Assembly (NCBI RefSeq): GCF_000219215.1
Contig: NC_015726.1
Location: forward strand, 2,170,001-2,234,000
Reading direction: 5' to 3'
Origin: Cupriavidus necator N-1
Lineage (GTDB): Bacteria; Pseudomonadota; Gammaproteobacteria; Burkholderiales; Burkholderiaceae
DNA: 64,000 nucleotides
The notes beneath the pieces were generated by a model. That model searched no databases. It saw only the letters and a list, made by a program, of their open reading frames with translations, and had not been told where the DNA came from. Numbering within the stretch: the stretch's first letter is position 1; each line of letters opens with the position of its first letter. Both the position numbers and the translations under genes were made by a program. Of the stretch, positions 26,778 through 35,289 are shown one piece after another.

Positions 26778-27770
26778 TCACTCCATGCGGATGTTTGCAT
26801 CCCGCGCCAACTGGCGGAACTGCGTGATCTCTGCGCGCGTCCTGCGCCGGAACTCCTCCGCGCCGCCAGACAGCGTTTCCAGGCCCTGCTTGGCCAGGAC
26901 TTCGCGATACTCTGCGTCCTGCACGATCGCACGCAACTCCGCCTGCAGCCGGTCTACGATCGGCGCCGGGGTGCCCTTGGGCGCGACCAGCCCATACCAG
27001 AACGAGGCTCCGCCACTGGCGACGCCCACCTCGGCGAATGTCGGCACGTTGGGTAGCAATGGTGAACGCGTGGCCGAACTAATCGCCAGCGGACGCAGCT
27101 TGCCGGCATTGATATTCCCCTGCACGACCGCCACCGGATCGATACTCAGGTCGATCTGCCCGCCGATGACATCGGCTAAGACCTGCGCGCTGCCCTTGTA
27201 CGGCACCGCCGTCATGTCCGCCTTGATGCTGCGGGCGATCATCGCGCCCACCAGGTGGGGTGCGGTGCCGGGACCGAAGGTGCCGTAGGTCACGCCAGCG
27301 CCTCCGGCATTGGCCTGCCTGGCGATATCGGCGAAGCTATGGATCTTGCCAGCGGCGCGCGTCGATACCACCACGGCGGTCTGCGCCACTATGCCGATCG
27401 GCGTCCAGGTCGTGTCGGGATTCAGCGGCAGGTCCTGCCGCAGCGCCGGCAGCACGGAGAAAGTGGTCGAACCCGAATACAGCAACGTCAGCCCATCCCG
27501 CGCAGCCTTGGCGACGAATTCGCTGCCAATCGCCGTCACCGCACCGGCACGGTTTTCGACGATCACGGGTTGGCCCAGGCGAGCCTGGAGCTTGGAGGCC
27601 AGCGCTCGCGCCGCGATGTCGGTCGTACCGCCCGCACCGAACGGTACGACGATCCTGACCGGACGCTGGGGATAAGGGTCGGCATCAGAGGCGATGGCGG
27701 CAAGCGGGACACCTGACAGAGAGATTAGAAGCGCAACGCCAAGGCGTCGACGCAGGGGGGCAACAAGCAT
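26778..27770 (-). CDS. Bug-family (tripartite tricarboxylate) periplasmic receptor
   Basis: 330 residues from MLVAPLRRRLGVALL, with a signal peptide ending AAIASDADP. The characteristic PYPQRPVRIVVPFGAGGTTD start, GTFGPGTAPHL and AVPYKGSAQVLADVIGGQID motifs identify the Bug family, greatly expanded in Bordetella and Cupriavidus. These proteins bind carboxylates or other small solutes. No TctAB membrane genes are adjacent, as is common for orphan Bug receptors. It is upstream of and almost contiguous with the M20 peptidase. Confidence 0.92.
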   Translation of the reverse strand: MLVAPLRRRLGVALLISLSGVPLAAIASDADPYPQRPVRIVVPFGAGGTTDIAARALASKLQARLGQPVIVENRAGAVTAIGSEFVAKAARDGLTLLYSGSTTFSVLPALRQDLPLNPDTTWTPIGIVAQTAVVVSTRAAGKIHSFADIARQANAGGAGVTYGTFGPGTAPHLVGAMIARSIKADMTAVPYKGSAQVLADVIGGQIDLSIDPVAVVQGNINAGKLRPLAISSATRSPLLPNVPTFAEVGVASGGASFWYGLVAPKGTPAPIVDRLQAELRAIVQDAEYREVLAKQGLETLSGGAEEFRRRTRAEITQFRQLARDANIRME

Positions 27771-27987
27771 GACGGGAACTCGTGGGGGGATCTGTCTTGC
27801 ATGCACTCTACGTTTCCGCAACTGAGTTGTAAAATCGATTGTTCAGGTCAAACTATTTGTTTTTCAGATCGAAAATCTGCGCCCTAACACGTCTAGTTGC
27901 CAATATTTGACCATTCGTCATTCGTCTGACAGGCCGACGACCGCATGGGCCCGCAACAATCCTGACATGGAGGGAGACTCCCAAAAG

Positions 27988-28016
27988 AAAAAACCGCAGC
28001 CAAAGCTGCGGTTTTT
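27988..28016 (-). terminator. Terminator of malate synthase
   Basis: AAAAAACCGCAGC, loop CAAA, GCTGCGGTTTTT. A strong hairpin with a U tract on the minus strand, 24 bp beyond the malate synthase stop; it can also work on the plus strand. Confidence 0.9.
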
Positions 28017-28039
28017 CATCCTGCTAGAGCCCTACCCGC

Positions 28040-29626
28040 TCAAACTTCCTCATACAGCGGCAGCGTCAGGAACTCAGCAAAATCCTCCGACGTAGACATC
28101 TGCTCAAAAATCTCGGCAGCCCGGTCATACGTCTTGGTATCGCCACCCACCAGTGCCTTCACCTTCGCCAGCTCTTCCGGAATCAGCTTGCGCACCAGCT
28201 CAGCGGTCACCTTGGTGCCGTCTTCCAGCTTGCCCTTCGGCGAGCGGATCCACTGCCACACCTGCGAGCGCGAGATCTCGGCGGTAGCAGCATCTTCCAT
28301 CAGGTTGTGGATTGGCACGCAGCCGTTACCGTCCAGCCAGGCGCCCAGGTAGTGGATGCCGACGTTGATGTTCATGCGCAGGCCGTGCTCGGTGATCGGC
28401 GTTTCTGGCTTGAAGTCGAGCAGGTCGGCGCCCTTCACTTGCACGTCCGGGCGTTGCTTGCCGAACTGGTTGGGCTTGTCGCCCAGCACTGCCACGAATT
28501 CCTTCATGGCCGGCTCGACTAGGCCCGGATGGGCCACCCAGCCGCCGTCGTAGCCGTCGGTGGCGTCGCGGCGCTTGTCGCTGATGATGCCTTCCATGGC
28601 GATGGCGTTCTTCTCCGGATCGTTCTTGATCGGGATCAGCGCGCTCATGCCGCCCATGGCGGGAGCGCCACGGTGGTGGCAGGTCTTGAGCAGCAGCAGC
28701 GCGTAGGCGCGCATGAACGGCGCGGTCATGGTGACCTTGGCGCGGTCGGCCAGGCAGAAGTCCTTGTCGTTCTTGAACTTCTTGATGCACGAGAAGATGT
28801 AGTCCCAGCGGCCGGCGTTCAGGCCTGCGCTGTGCTCGCGCAGTTCATACAGGATTTCGTCCATCTCGAACGCCGCCAGGATCGTTTCGATCAGGACGGT
28901 GGCCTTGATGGTGCCTTGCGGTAGGCTGATTTCGTTCTGCGCCATCACGAAGATGTCGTTCCACAGGCGCGCTTCCAGATGGCTTTCCATCTTGGGCAGG
29001 TAGAAGAACGGGCCGGCGCCGCGGGCGATCTGCTCCTTGGCGTTGTGGAACAGGAACAGCGCGAAGTCGAAGATGCCGCCCGAAATGCGCTTGCCGTCGA
29101 TGGTGACGTGCTTCTCGTCCAGGTGCCAGCCGCGCGGACGCACTTGCAGGGTGGCTATCTTGTCGTTCAGCTTGTATTGCTTGCCCTTGGATTCCAGGGT
29201 CAACGTGCGGCGCACGGCGGCCTTCAGGTTGACCTGGCCCTGCAGCTGGTTGTGCCAGTTGGGGGTGTTGGAATCCTCGAAGTCGGTCATGTAGCTGTCA
29301 GCGCCCGAGTTGAAGGCGTTGATGACCATCTTGGCCTCGACCGGGCCGGTGATTTCCACGCGGCGGCATTCCAGGGCCTGGGGGATCGGGGCAACTTTCC
29401 AGTCGCCTTCACGGATGCTCTTGGTTTCCGGCAGGAAGTCAGGGATCTCACCGGCGTCCAGGCGCTTGGCGCGTTCCACGCGCGCGGCCAGCAGTTCCTG
29501 ACGGCGCGGCTCAAAGGCGCGGTGCAGCTTGTCTACCAGGGCCAGGGCTTCCGGCGTGAGGATATCTTCGTAGGCCGGCAGGATCTCGCCGGTAATCTTC
29601 ATGCCCGCGGGCAGCGTGATAGCCAT
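28040..29626 (-). CDS. aceB: Malate synthase A
   Basis: 528 residues, the length of malate synthase A. It condenses glyoxylate with acetyl-CoA to malate, the second step of the glyoxylate shunt. Visible regions: GADSYMTDFEDSNTPNW, QVRPRGWHLDEKHV, ARGAGPFFYLPKMESH, ETILAAFEMDEILYELREHS and AATAEISRSQVWQW. AGGAGA precedes the ATG at 29626; the frame is open further upstream to 30499, but that extension overlaps the haloacid dehalogenase gene and has no family support. It lies 50 bp downstream of that gene and carries none of the palindromes seen before the isocitrate lyases. Confidence 0.96.
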   Translation of the reverse strand: MAITLPAGMKITGEILPAYEDILTPEALALVDKLHRAFEPRRQELLAARVERAKRLDAGEIPDFLPETKSIREGDWKVAPIPQALECRRVEITGPVEAKMVINAFNSGADSYMTDFEDSNTPNWHNQLQGQVNLKAAVRRTLTLESKGKQYKLNDKIATLQVRPRGWHLDEKHVTIDGKRISGGIFDFALFLFHNAKEQIARGAGPFFYLPKMESHLEARLWNDIFVMAQNEISLPQGTIKATVLIETILAAFEMDEILYELREHSAGLNAGRWDYIFSCIKKFKNDKDFCLADRAKVTMTAPFMRAYALLLLKTCHHRGAPAMGGMSALIPIKNDPEKNAIAMEGIISDKRRDATDGYDGGWVAHPGLVEPAMKEFVAVLGDKPNQFGKQRPDVQVKGADLLDFKPETPITEHGLRMNINVGIHYLGAWLDGNGCVPIHNLMEDAATAEISRSQVWQWIRSPKGKLEDGTKVTAELVRKLIPEELAKVKALVGGDTKTYDRAAEIFEQMSTSEDFAEFLTLPLYEEV

Positions 29627-29676
29627 CAGTCTTCTCCTGTGTTCGATAGCGATAAGGCTTGGTTGAAGGGACCCTG

Positions 29677-30378
29677 CTACACCGCCACGCCACGGGCGCG
29701 GACGAATTCCAGCAGGTCGTTCATGTCGTGCCCGGTGCCGGAGGGGGCTACGTCGAGCCGCTCCGCCGGATGGCCGGCACGGTTGATCCAGAACGTGGTG
29801 TAGCCGAACCAGGTGGCGCCGCAGGCGTCCCAGCCGTTGGATGAGACAAAGAGCATCTCTTCCGCGGGCAGGCTGAAGGCTTGCGGCCCCAGCGCGTAGG
29901 TGGCCGGCGCGGTCTTGTACTGGCGCACGGCGTCCACCGACAGCACGTGGTCGAACAGGCCATGCATGCCGGAGCTCTTGACCGAGATGTCCAGCATCTC
30001 GGCATTGCCGTTGGACAGGATGCCCAGCGGCAGCCTGGCGCGGCGCAGGCGCTTGAGCGCTCCCAGGTTCTCCGGGAACGCGGACAGGCACGCATATTCC
30101 TTGAGCAGCTGCGCTTCGGCGGCTTCGTCCAGCGTCAGGCTCAGGCGCTCGGCTGCGTAGCGCAGCGCGTCCACGGTGATCGCCCAGAACGGCTTGTAGC
30201 GCGAGCCATCGGGGGCGGCCATGGTGCGGATGCGCGTGTAGTCGATCTGCCGGTCCCGCCACAGCAGCGCCAGCGCCTCGCCGCGGCCCGGGAACAGTTG
30301 TTCCGCGCGCGCGGTGACGGAATACACGTCGAACAGCGTGCCATAGGCATCGAAGACGACTGCGCGGATCTTGTTCAT
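29677..30378 (-). CDS. Haloacid dehalogenase, type II (HAD superfamily)
   Basis: 233 residues from MNKIRAVVFDAYGTLFD, where the first Asp (Asp10) is the nucleophile. Further motifs are LGILSNGNAEML (motif II), Lys in QYKTAPATY and VSSNGWDACGATWFG, the set typical of L-2-haloacid dehalogenases. It releases halide from 2-haloalkanoic acids and gives hydroxy acids; chloroacetate would give glycolate, a glyoxylate precursor. Its place just upstream of malate synthase on the same strand fits this route, but co-transcription is inference. Confidence 0.88.
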   Translation of the reverse strand: MNKIRAVVFDAYGTLFDVYSVTARAEQLFPGRGEALALLWRDRQIDYTRIRTMAAPDGSRYKPFWAITVDALRYAAERLSLTLDEAAEAQLLKEYACLSAFPENLGALKRLRRARLPLGILSNGNAEMLDISVKSSGMHGLFDHVLSVDAVRQYKTAPATYALGPQAFSLPAEEMLFVSSNGWDACGATWFGYTTFWINRAGHPAERLDVAPSGTGHDMNDLLEFVRARGVAV

Positions 30379-30527
30379 GAGGGCCTGGGCAACCTGCAAC
30401 GGTACGGGCGACTGGGTGGATGGACGAGCAGACCACAGCTGCGTGGCTCTGTACACCATTGAATGCATCGAATTGTAGGGAGACGCTGCAGTGCGGCAAA
30501 GTGGTCGCGGGTCACTTGATCTTTTAC

Positions 30528-30557
30528 TTTTAGGCCACTAATCTTGGCTGACTAAAA
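30528..30557. promoter_or_regulatory. Inverted repeat in the dehalogenase/LysR divergent region
   Basis: TTTTAG-GCCA, seven bases, TGGC-TGA-CTAAAA: nested inverted repeats whose outer arms are slightly off-register. Position between divergent LysR and dehalogenase genes makes it a candidate LysR operator. Confidence 0.5.
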
Positions 30558-30659
30558 CAAAACTCCGCACCAAATTCTCCTCACTGCCGGCCATATGGAC
30601 GCAACGCCACCGATTGTGTGCCCATGCCGGCACACAGCAGGCACATCAGGCAAACATTT

Positions 30660-31610
30660 GTGGACCATTTCAAACAACTGGAGACCTTTGTATCCGTCGC
30701 GTCGCGCGGCAGCCTTTCCGCAGCGGCGGCGGCCGAAGGCGTGGCGCCGGCCATCATCGGGCGGCGCATCGACGCGCTGGAGGAGCGCCTGGGCGTCAAA
30801 CTGCTGGTACGGACCACGCGCAAGATCAGCCTGACCTTTGAAGGCTCTGCCTTCCTGGAAGACTGCCAGCGCATCCTGAACGACCTGCACAACGCCGAGG
30901 CCAGCGTCTCTGCCGGCGGGGTCAAGGCCAGCGGGCACCTGCGCGTGACCGCCCCGGCGGGCTATGGCCGCAAGCACGTGGCGCCGCTGGTGCCGCTGTT
31001 TATTGAGTCGCACCCGGACGTTTCGATCACGCTGGACCTGTCTGACCGCGTGGTCGACCTGGTCAATGAAGGCTTCGACTGCGCCATCCGCCTGGGCGAC
31101 CTGCCCGACTCCAGCCTGGTATCGATCCGGCTGGCGGAAACGCGCCGCGTGGTGGTGGCCTCGCCCGAGTACCTGGCGCGCGCCGGGCGTCCCGGCGCGC
31201 CGGAAGACCTGCAGCGCCACAACTGCCTTGCCTTTGGCGCCAGCGCCAATGTGCAGCGTGGCTGGGTGTTCCAGGAGGAAGGCCGCGCGGTCACGGTCAA
31301 GGTGGGCGGCACCATGGAATGCAGCGACGGCGCGGTGCTGCATGAGTGGTGCCTGCAAGGCAACGGGCTGGCGTGGCGCTCCTGGTGGGAGGTGGGCAGC
31401 GAGATCGCCAGCGGGCGGCTGGTGACGGTACTGGATGAGTTCCAGGCGCCGCCGATCGGCATCCACGCGGTGTTTCCGCAGCGCAAGCACCTGCCGCTGC
31501 GGGTGCGGCTGTTTATCGATCACCTGAAGAACACCTACGGCAACCCGTCCTACTGGCGCCGTGCCGAACAGGCCGCGGCCATGCCGGTTGCGGAGGTCCT
31601 GGCGGACTGA
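30660..31610 (+). CDS. LysR-type transcriptional regulator
   Basis: About 316 residues from a GTG start giving (M)DHFKQLETFV, the usual LysR N-terminus; an ATG at 30624 is the alternative. HTH SLSAAAAAEGVAPAIIGRRI is followed by a substrate-binding domain (LRVTAPAGYGRKHVAPLVPL, FDCAIRLGDLPDSSL). It is divergent from the haloacid dehalogenase/malate synthase unit with a nested inverted repeat between, so control of that unit is likely. The effector is unknown. Confidence 0.88.
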   Translation: MDHFKQLETFVSVASRGSLSAAAAAEGVAPAIIGRRIDALEERLGVKLLVRTTRKISLTFEGSAFLEDCQRILNDLHNAEASVSAGGVKASGHLRVTAPAGYGRKHVAPLVPLFIESHPDVSITLDLSDRVVDLVNEGFDCAIRLGDLPDSSLVSIRLAETRRVVVASPEYLARAGRPGAPEDLQRHNCLAFGASANVQRGWVFQEEGRAVTVKVGGTMECSDGAVLHEWCLQGNGLAWRSWWEVGSEIASGRLVTVLDEFQAPPIGIHAVFPQRKHLPLRVRLFIDHLKNTYGNPSYWRRAEQAAAMPVAEVLAD

Positions 31611-31781
31611 GGAATGGGGCGCATGCGGGTGTACTGAGACACTTTCATTGCAATTGATTCCGCGCAATGCCCTTCTCGGCACACTGACTACAATGGATTC
31701 GTGACAGGCGCTTCCCGTCGCCCCGGCAACCACCGAGCTGGCTGCCCTGCCCCGATCCCCTAGTCAGAAAAGGAGCCCCGC

Positions 31782-32216
31782 ATGTTCCAACATATCCTGC
31801 TACCCACCGACGGCTCGGAACTCTCCAAGAAAGCCATCAACGGCGGACTGGAGCTCGCCAAGGCCATCGGCGCGCGCATCACAGCCTATGTCTGCCTGGA
31901 GGAGTACCCCTACACGCCGTTCAGCGAAATCGTGGTCGAGGCCCCGCAGTCCTTCAAGGACCGCATCGAGAACCAGGCCAAGCTATACCTGAAAGAGGTC
32001 GAGAACCTGGCCACGGCGGCGGGCGTGACCTTCGATGCCGATATGTCGACCTTTGCCGTGCCCTACCTGGGCATCATCGACGCTGCCGAGCGCCATGGCT
32101 GCGATGTGATCTTCATGGCGTCGCACGGCCGGCGCGGCTTGTCCGGCCTGTTGCTGGGCAGCGAGACGCAGAAGGTGCTGACGCATACCGACATCCCCGT
32201 GATCGTCTACCGCTGA
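31782..32216 (+). CDS. Universal stress protein, UspA family
   Basis: 144 residues, one Usp domain, paralogue of the gene at 17234 (shared MFQHIL-PTDGS start, SHGR-GL-GLL then ETQKVLTH end). GGAGC lies before the ATG. The glycine-rich C-terminal loop for nucleotide binding is intact. It stands alone between its own promoter region and a strong terminator. A TACAAT (31689-31694) lies about 90 bp upstream as a possible -10, without a good -35. Confidence 0.92.
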   Translation: MFQHILLPTDGSELSKKAINGGLELAKAIGARITAYVCLEEYPYTPFSEIVVEAPQSFKDRIENQAKLYLKEVENLATAAGVTFDADMSTFAVPYLGIIDAAERHGCDVIFMASHGRRGLSGLLLGSETQKVLTHTDIPVIVYR

Positions 32217-32242
32217 CCCCCGGCGCATAGCGCCAGCAAAGC

Positions 32243-32283
32243 AAAACCGCCCGCACCGGCATGATCGGTGCGGGCGGTTTTTT
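32243..32283. terminator. Bidirectional terminator between Usp and M48 peptidase genes
   Basis: AAAACCGCCCGCACCG, seven-base loop, CGGTGCGGGCGGTTTTTT. It serves the convergent Usp (+) and peptidase (-) genes. The GC core is also found in the hairpin at 55199-55226. Confidence 0.9.
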
Positions 32284-32298
32284 GCTTGCGCAGTCCGC

Positions 32299-33064
32299 TT
32301 ACGAAGCCTTGCTGATGCGCTGCTCGATATGCTTGGCGCGGTCTTCCGAGCCCGGGTGCGACGAGAACATGCTGGACTTGCCGCCGTCCAGCTTGGCCAG
32401 CTTCTGGAACGCCGTCACCAGGCCACGCGTGTTGGCCTTGTTCTTGGTCAGCAGGTCGAAGGAATAGTCATCCGCCGCGCTTTCCTGCGACTGCGAGAAC
32501 TGCGCATTGATCAGCTGCTCGCCCAGTTCGCCCAGTTGCGACTGCGACAGCGCCGCCACCGCACTGTTACCGGCAGCTGCTGCTGCGCCGCGTGCGGCCG
32601 TGGCCGTGTACGCAACCTGCATGGCCTTCTTGGTGTGGCCCAGCGCCACGTGGCCCAGCTCATGGCCCAGCACGCCACGCACTTCGTCGTCGGTCATCAT
32701 GTCCATCAGGCCGCTGTAGACGCGCACGCAGCCGTTGGCCATGGCCCAGGCGTTGACGTCCTTGGTCATGTAGACCTTGGCGTTGACGTTGGGCACATCG
32801 CTGTTCTTCAGCCCGCTCATGATCTTGACCAGGCGCTTGCTGTAGGTGGTGTTGGCAGCAGCGATCTTGTTGGTCTTGTCCGATTCAGCGCAAGCTTGGT
32901 CGGACAGGCTCTTGACGTCGGCGTCAGACAGCGTGGCGGCCTTGGCCAGCGACGTGCCGGCGCTCATCACGCCATCGAGATTGGTGGGCATGCCGCCGGA
33001 ACAGCCGGCCAGCAGTGCCGCCGCGACGGCGCAGGAAGCGAGCGAGAGAGAGAGATGCTTTCAT
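32299..33064 (-). CDS. M48-family lipoprotein metallopeptidase, signal peptide out of frame
   Basis: The body (residues from MPTNLDGVM at 32991) is an M48 zinc peptidase: GHELGHVALGH supplies the HExxH site and ESAADDYSFDLL the third ligand. Such proteins (BepA/LoiP-like) act in outer-membrane quality control. The frame stays open upstream and encodes a lipobox, SCAVAAALLAGC then SGG, but reaches a TGA with no start codon. The ATG for the signal (MKAS, 33062-33064) is in a different frame, separated by a (GA)6 repeat. One extra GA unit, or two fewer, joins them into MKASLSLSLASCAVAAALLA. As given, only an unexported protein could be made from 32991. Confidence 0.82.
33044..33055. repeat. (GA)6 dinucleotide repeat in the M48 peptidase signal region
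   Basis: Six GA units on the plus strand (CT on the coding strand), three codons after the ATG of the peptidase signal peptide. Repeat number decides whether start and lipobox share a frame. Confidence 0.85.
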
Positions 33065-33268
33065 GATGTTGTTCTTGGTGAGTAGCTCGGAAGTGCCGAT
33101 AAAGGCCCCGGCACTTTAAGCCATCTTTCTTACGGCGGGAATCACCCAAATGCTGCAAGTCGCCAAAAATGACAATTTATTGCATTCCAGCAGATTCGCG
33201 CCCGCCGCAAGCCCAGCGCTTCGATGCCGGCTCACGGCAATGCATCTCTTCGACCAGGTCGCCAATAC

Positions 33269-33300
33269 AAAAAAACCCGCGCGGCGCGAACCGGGCGGGC
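33269..33300 (-). terminator. Terminator of the initiator tRNA gene
   Basis: On the minus strand a CCCGC/GCGGG-containing hairpin is followed by seven T residues, starting about 10 bp after the tRNA 3' end. Confidence 0.65.
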
Positions 33301-33309
33301 TTTCGAATC

Positions 33310-33385
33310 TGGTTGCGGGGGCAGGACTTGAACCTGCGACCTTCGGGTTATGAGCCCGACGAGCTGCCAACTGCTCCACCCCGCG
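33310..33385 (-). tRNA. Initiator tRNA-fMet (CAT)
   Basis: 76 nt with encoded CCA. The acceptor stem is CGCGGGG/CCCCGCA, giving the unpaired C1-A72 typical of initiators. The anticodon stem-loop is CGGGCTCATAACCCG, with the three G:C pairs of initiator tRNA and a CAT anticodon. The T arm reads GCAGGTTCAAGTCCTGC. All point to tRNA-fMet rather than elongator Met. Confidence 0.97.
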
Positions 33386-33543
33386 GGGCGCAATATACGC
33401 GAGTTGGCAGCATCTGGATACCCTTGAATGAAAAAAGCCGCTCCGGCGTGAACCTGGCCAGGCTTGGGAGGCAACTCTGCATAGCTTTGAGTCTTGAACA
33501 CCCGTTGAACGGCAACCCGCCAACCCTCCCCGCGTCGGAAAAT

Positions 33544-33578
33544 AAAAAAACGCGCCGTCCCTGAGAGAGAACGGCGCG
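33544..33578 (-). terminator. Terminator downstream of the short isocitrate lyase
   Basis: A7, then CGCGCCGT, 12-base loop, ACGGCGCG. On the minus strand the stem is followed by T7. It lies about 80 bp beyond the isocitrate lyase stop. Confidence 0.8.
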
Positions 33579-33658
33579 GCGCCTAAATCAGAAAGCGTGA
33601 TGGTCGCACGCCTTCTTTAACCGCCGGACCCACGTTCCGGCGGGGGTGACCAGGAGAG

Positions 33659-34954
33659 TCAGGCCACTTTCTTGTCTTCGAAGAACTGTTCGTTTTCGGT
33701 CGAACCTTTCAGGGCGGTCGTCGACGACTGGCCGCCTTCGATGGTCTGGGTCACGGCGTCGAAGTAGCCGGTGCCGACTTCGCGCTGGTGCTTGACCGCG
33801 GTGAAGCCCTTCTCGGCTGCCTTAAACTCGGCTTCCTGCAGTTCCACGAACGCGCTCATCTGGTTGCGGGCGTAGCCGTAGGCCAGGTTGAACATCGAGT
33901 AGTTCAGCGAGTGGAAGCCGGCCAGGGTGATGAACTGGAACTTGTAGCCCATAGCGCCCAGTTCCCTCTGGAACTTGGCGATGGTGGCGTCGTCCAGGTT
34001 CTTCTTCCAGTTGAACGACGGCGAGCAGTTGTAGGCCAGCATCTTGCCTGGGAACTTGGCGTGCACGGCTTCGGCAAACTTCTTGGCGAACTCGAGGTCC
34101 GGCTTGCCGGTTTCGCACCACACCAGGTCAGCCACTTCAGCGTAGGCCAGGGCGCGCGAGATCGACTGCTCCAGGCCGTTGCGCACGCGGTAGAAACCTT
34201 CCACGGTGCGCTCGCCGGTGCAGAACGGCCTGTCGTTCTCGTCTACGTCCGAGGTCAGCAGGTCGGCGGCCTCGGCGTCGGTACGGGCGATCACCAGGGT
34301 CGGCACGCCCGAGACGTCGGCGGCCAGGCGGGCAGCGGTCAGCTTGGCGACGGCTTCGCGGGTCGGCACCAGCACCTTGCCGCCCATGTGGCCGCACTTC
34401 TTCACCGAAGCGAGTTGGTCTTCGAAGTGCACGCCGGCGGCGCCCGCTTCGATCATCGACTTCATCAGTTCGAACGCATTCAGCACGCCGCCGAAGCCGG
34501 CTTCAGCATCCGCCACGATCGGGGCGAAGAAGTCGGTGTCGCCCTTGCCTTCGCTCCACTGGATCTGGTCGGCGCGCTGGAAGGTGTTGTTGATGCGCTT
34601 GACGACTTGCGGCACCGAGTTGGCCGGGTACAGCGACTGGTCGGGGTACATTTCACCGGCCAGGTTGGCGTCGCCTGCGACTTGCCACCCCGACAGGTAG
34701 ATGGCCTTCAGGCCGGCCTTCACTTGCTGCATGGCCTGGTTGCCGGTCAGCGCGCCCAGCGAGTTGACGAACGGCTCGGTGTGCAACAGGTTCCACAGCT
34801 TCTCGGAGCCGCGGCGTGCCAGAGTGTGTTCGACCTGAACCGAACCACGCAGGCGCACCACGTCTTCGGCGGTGAAGTTGCGCTTGATACCCTTCCAGCG
34901 GGGATTGGTATCCCAGTCTTTCTGCAGGGCCTGGATCTGTTCTTGGCGGGTCAT
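33659..34954 (-). CDS. aceA: Isocitrate lyase, short (E. coli AceA) type
   Basis: 431 residues from [15 protein letters not shown] lies seven bases before this ATG, while a GTG two codons earlier is too close to it. Active-site motif KKCGH (185-189, Cys187), [20 protein letters not shown] and YNCSPSFNW are all standard. It catalyses the same reaction as the 526-residue enzyme at 17.8 kb but belongs to the other isocitrate lyase class. A 335-bp leader separates it from the next gene upstream and carries the same palindrome set as the first gene, arguing for shared control. Confidence 0.96.
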   Translation of the reverse strand: MTRQEQIQALQKDWDTNPRWKGIKRNFTAEDVVRLRGSVQVEHTLARRGSEKLWNLLHTEPFVNSLGALTGNQAMQQVKAGLKAIYLSGWQVAGDANLAGEMYPDQSLYPANSVPQVVKRINNTFQRADQIQWSEGKGDTDFFAPIVADAEAGFGGVLNAFELMKSMIEAGAAGVHFEDQLASVKKCGHMGGKVLVPTREAVAKLTAARLAADVSGVPTLVIARTDAEAADLLTSDVDENDRPFCTGERTVEGFYRVRNGLEQSISRALAYAEVADLVWCETGKPDLEFAKKFAEAVHAKFPGKMLAYNCSPSFNWKKNLDDATIAKFQRELGAMGYKFQFITLAGFHSLNYSMFNLAYGYARNQMSAFVELQEAEFKAAEKGFTAVKHQREVGTGYFDAVTQTIEGGQSSTTALKGSTENEQFFEDKKVA

Positions 34955-35064
34955 GGTCACTCTCCTGATGATGCGGGGATGGCTGAGAATCTCTTGACCA
35001 CCTGGCCTGGGCTGATCGCGGTGCTGCTGCGTGGGTCGCTGTTTTTCGCGCCTCAGGTCATAGG

Positions 35065-35076
35065 TCTTATATAAGA
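35065..35076. promoter_or_regulatory. TCTTATATAAGA palindrome upstream of short isocitrate lyase
   Basis: The same 12 bases as at 19533-19544, here 111 bp before the start codon (107 bp there). Candidate operator shared by both isocitrate lyase genes. Confidence 0.75.
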
Positions 35077-35166
35077 GTGTAGAAAACCTTCCCGCGTTGC
35101 AACAACCTTGATCTGCGATTGTCGCTTAGTTTTTTATCTCAATAATTCAATGACTTAGCGATTTTA

Positions 35167-35181
35167 TTTCACAATACGGGA
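35167..35181. promoter_or_regulatory. Partial 15-bp site, proximal copy
   Basis: TTTCACAATACGGGA. The left half matches the TTYCACAWTGTGRAA family fully and the right half partly (12 of 15 overall). It lies 84 bp from the distal copy. Confidence 0.45.
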
Positions 35182-35250
35182 CATGATCTTCCATCATGAG
35201 AAATGGTGTTGTGCTACGCAAACCATGTATTTTTGCGGTCCAAAACATCT

Positions 35251-35265
35251 TTCCACATTGTGAAA
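35251..35265. promoter_or_regulatory. 15-bp palindrome-like site, distal copy
   Basis: TTCCACATTGTGAAA, 14 of 15 identical to 19654-19668 upstream of the other isocitrate lyase. It lies about 300 bp before the start codon, just past the end of the hydrolase gene. Confidence 0.7.
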
Positions 35266-35289
35266 AATGCGCAGGATGCGCTGCCTCCG

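Noticed and set aside
29627..30499. Open frame extending malate synthase upstream to an 819-residue protein
   Set aside because: The extension overlaps the haloacid dehalogenase gene in another frame, has no family sequence, and AGGAGA precedes the ATG at 29626.
31655..31668. FNR/ANR-like site before the second UspA gene (TTGATTCCGCGCAA)
   Set aside because: Only the left half matches TTGATNNNNATCAA; the right half does not.
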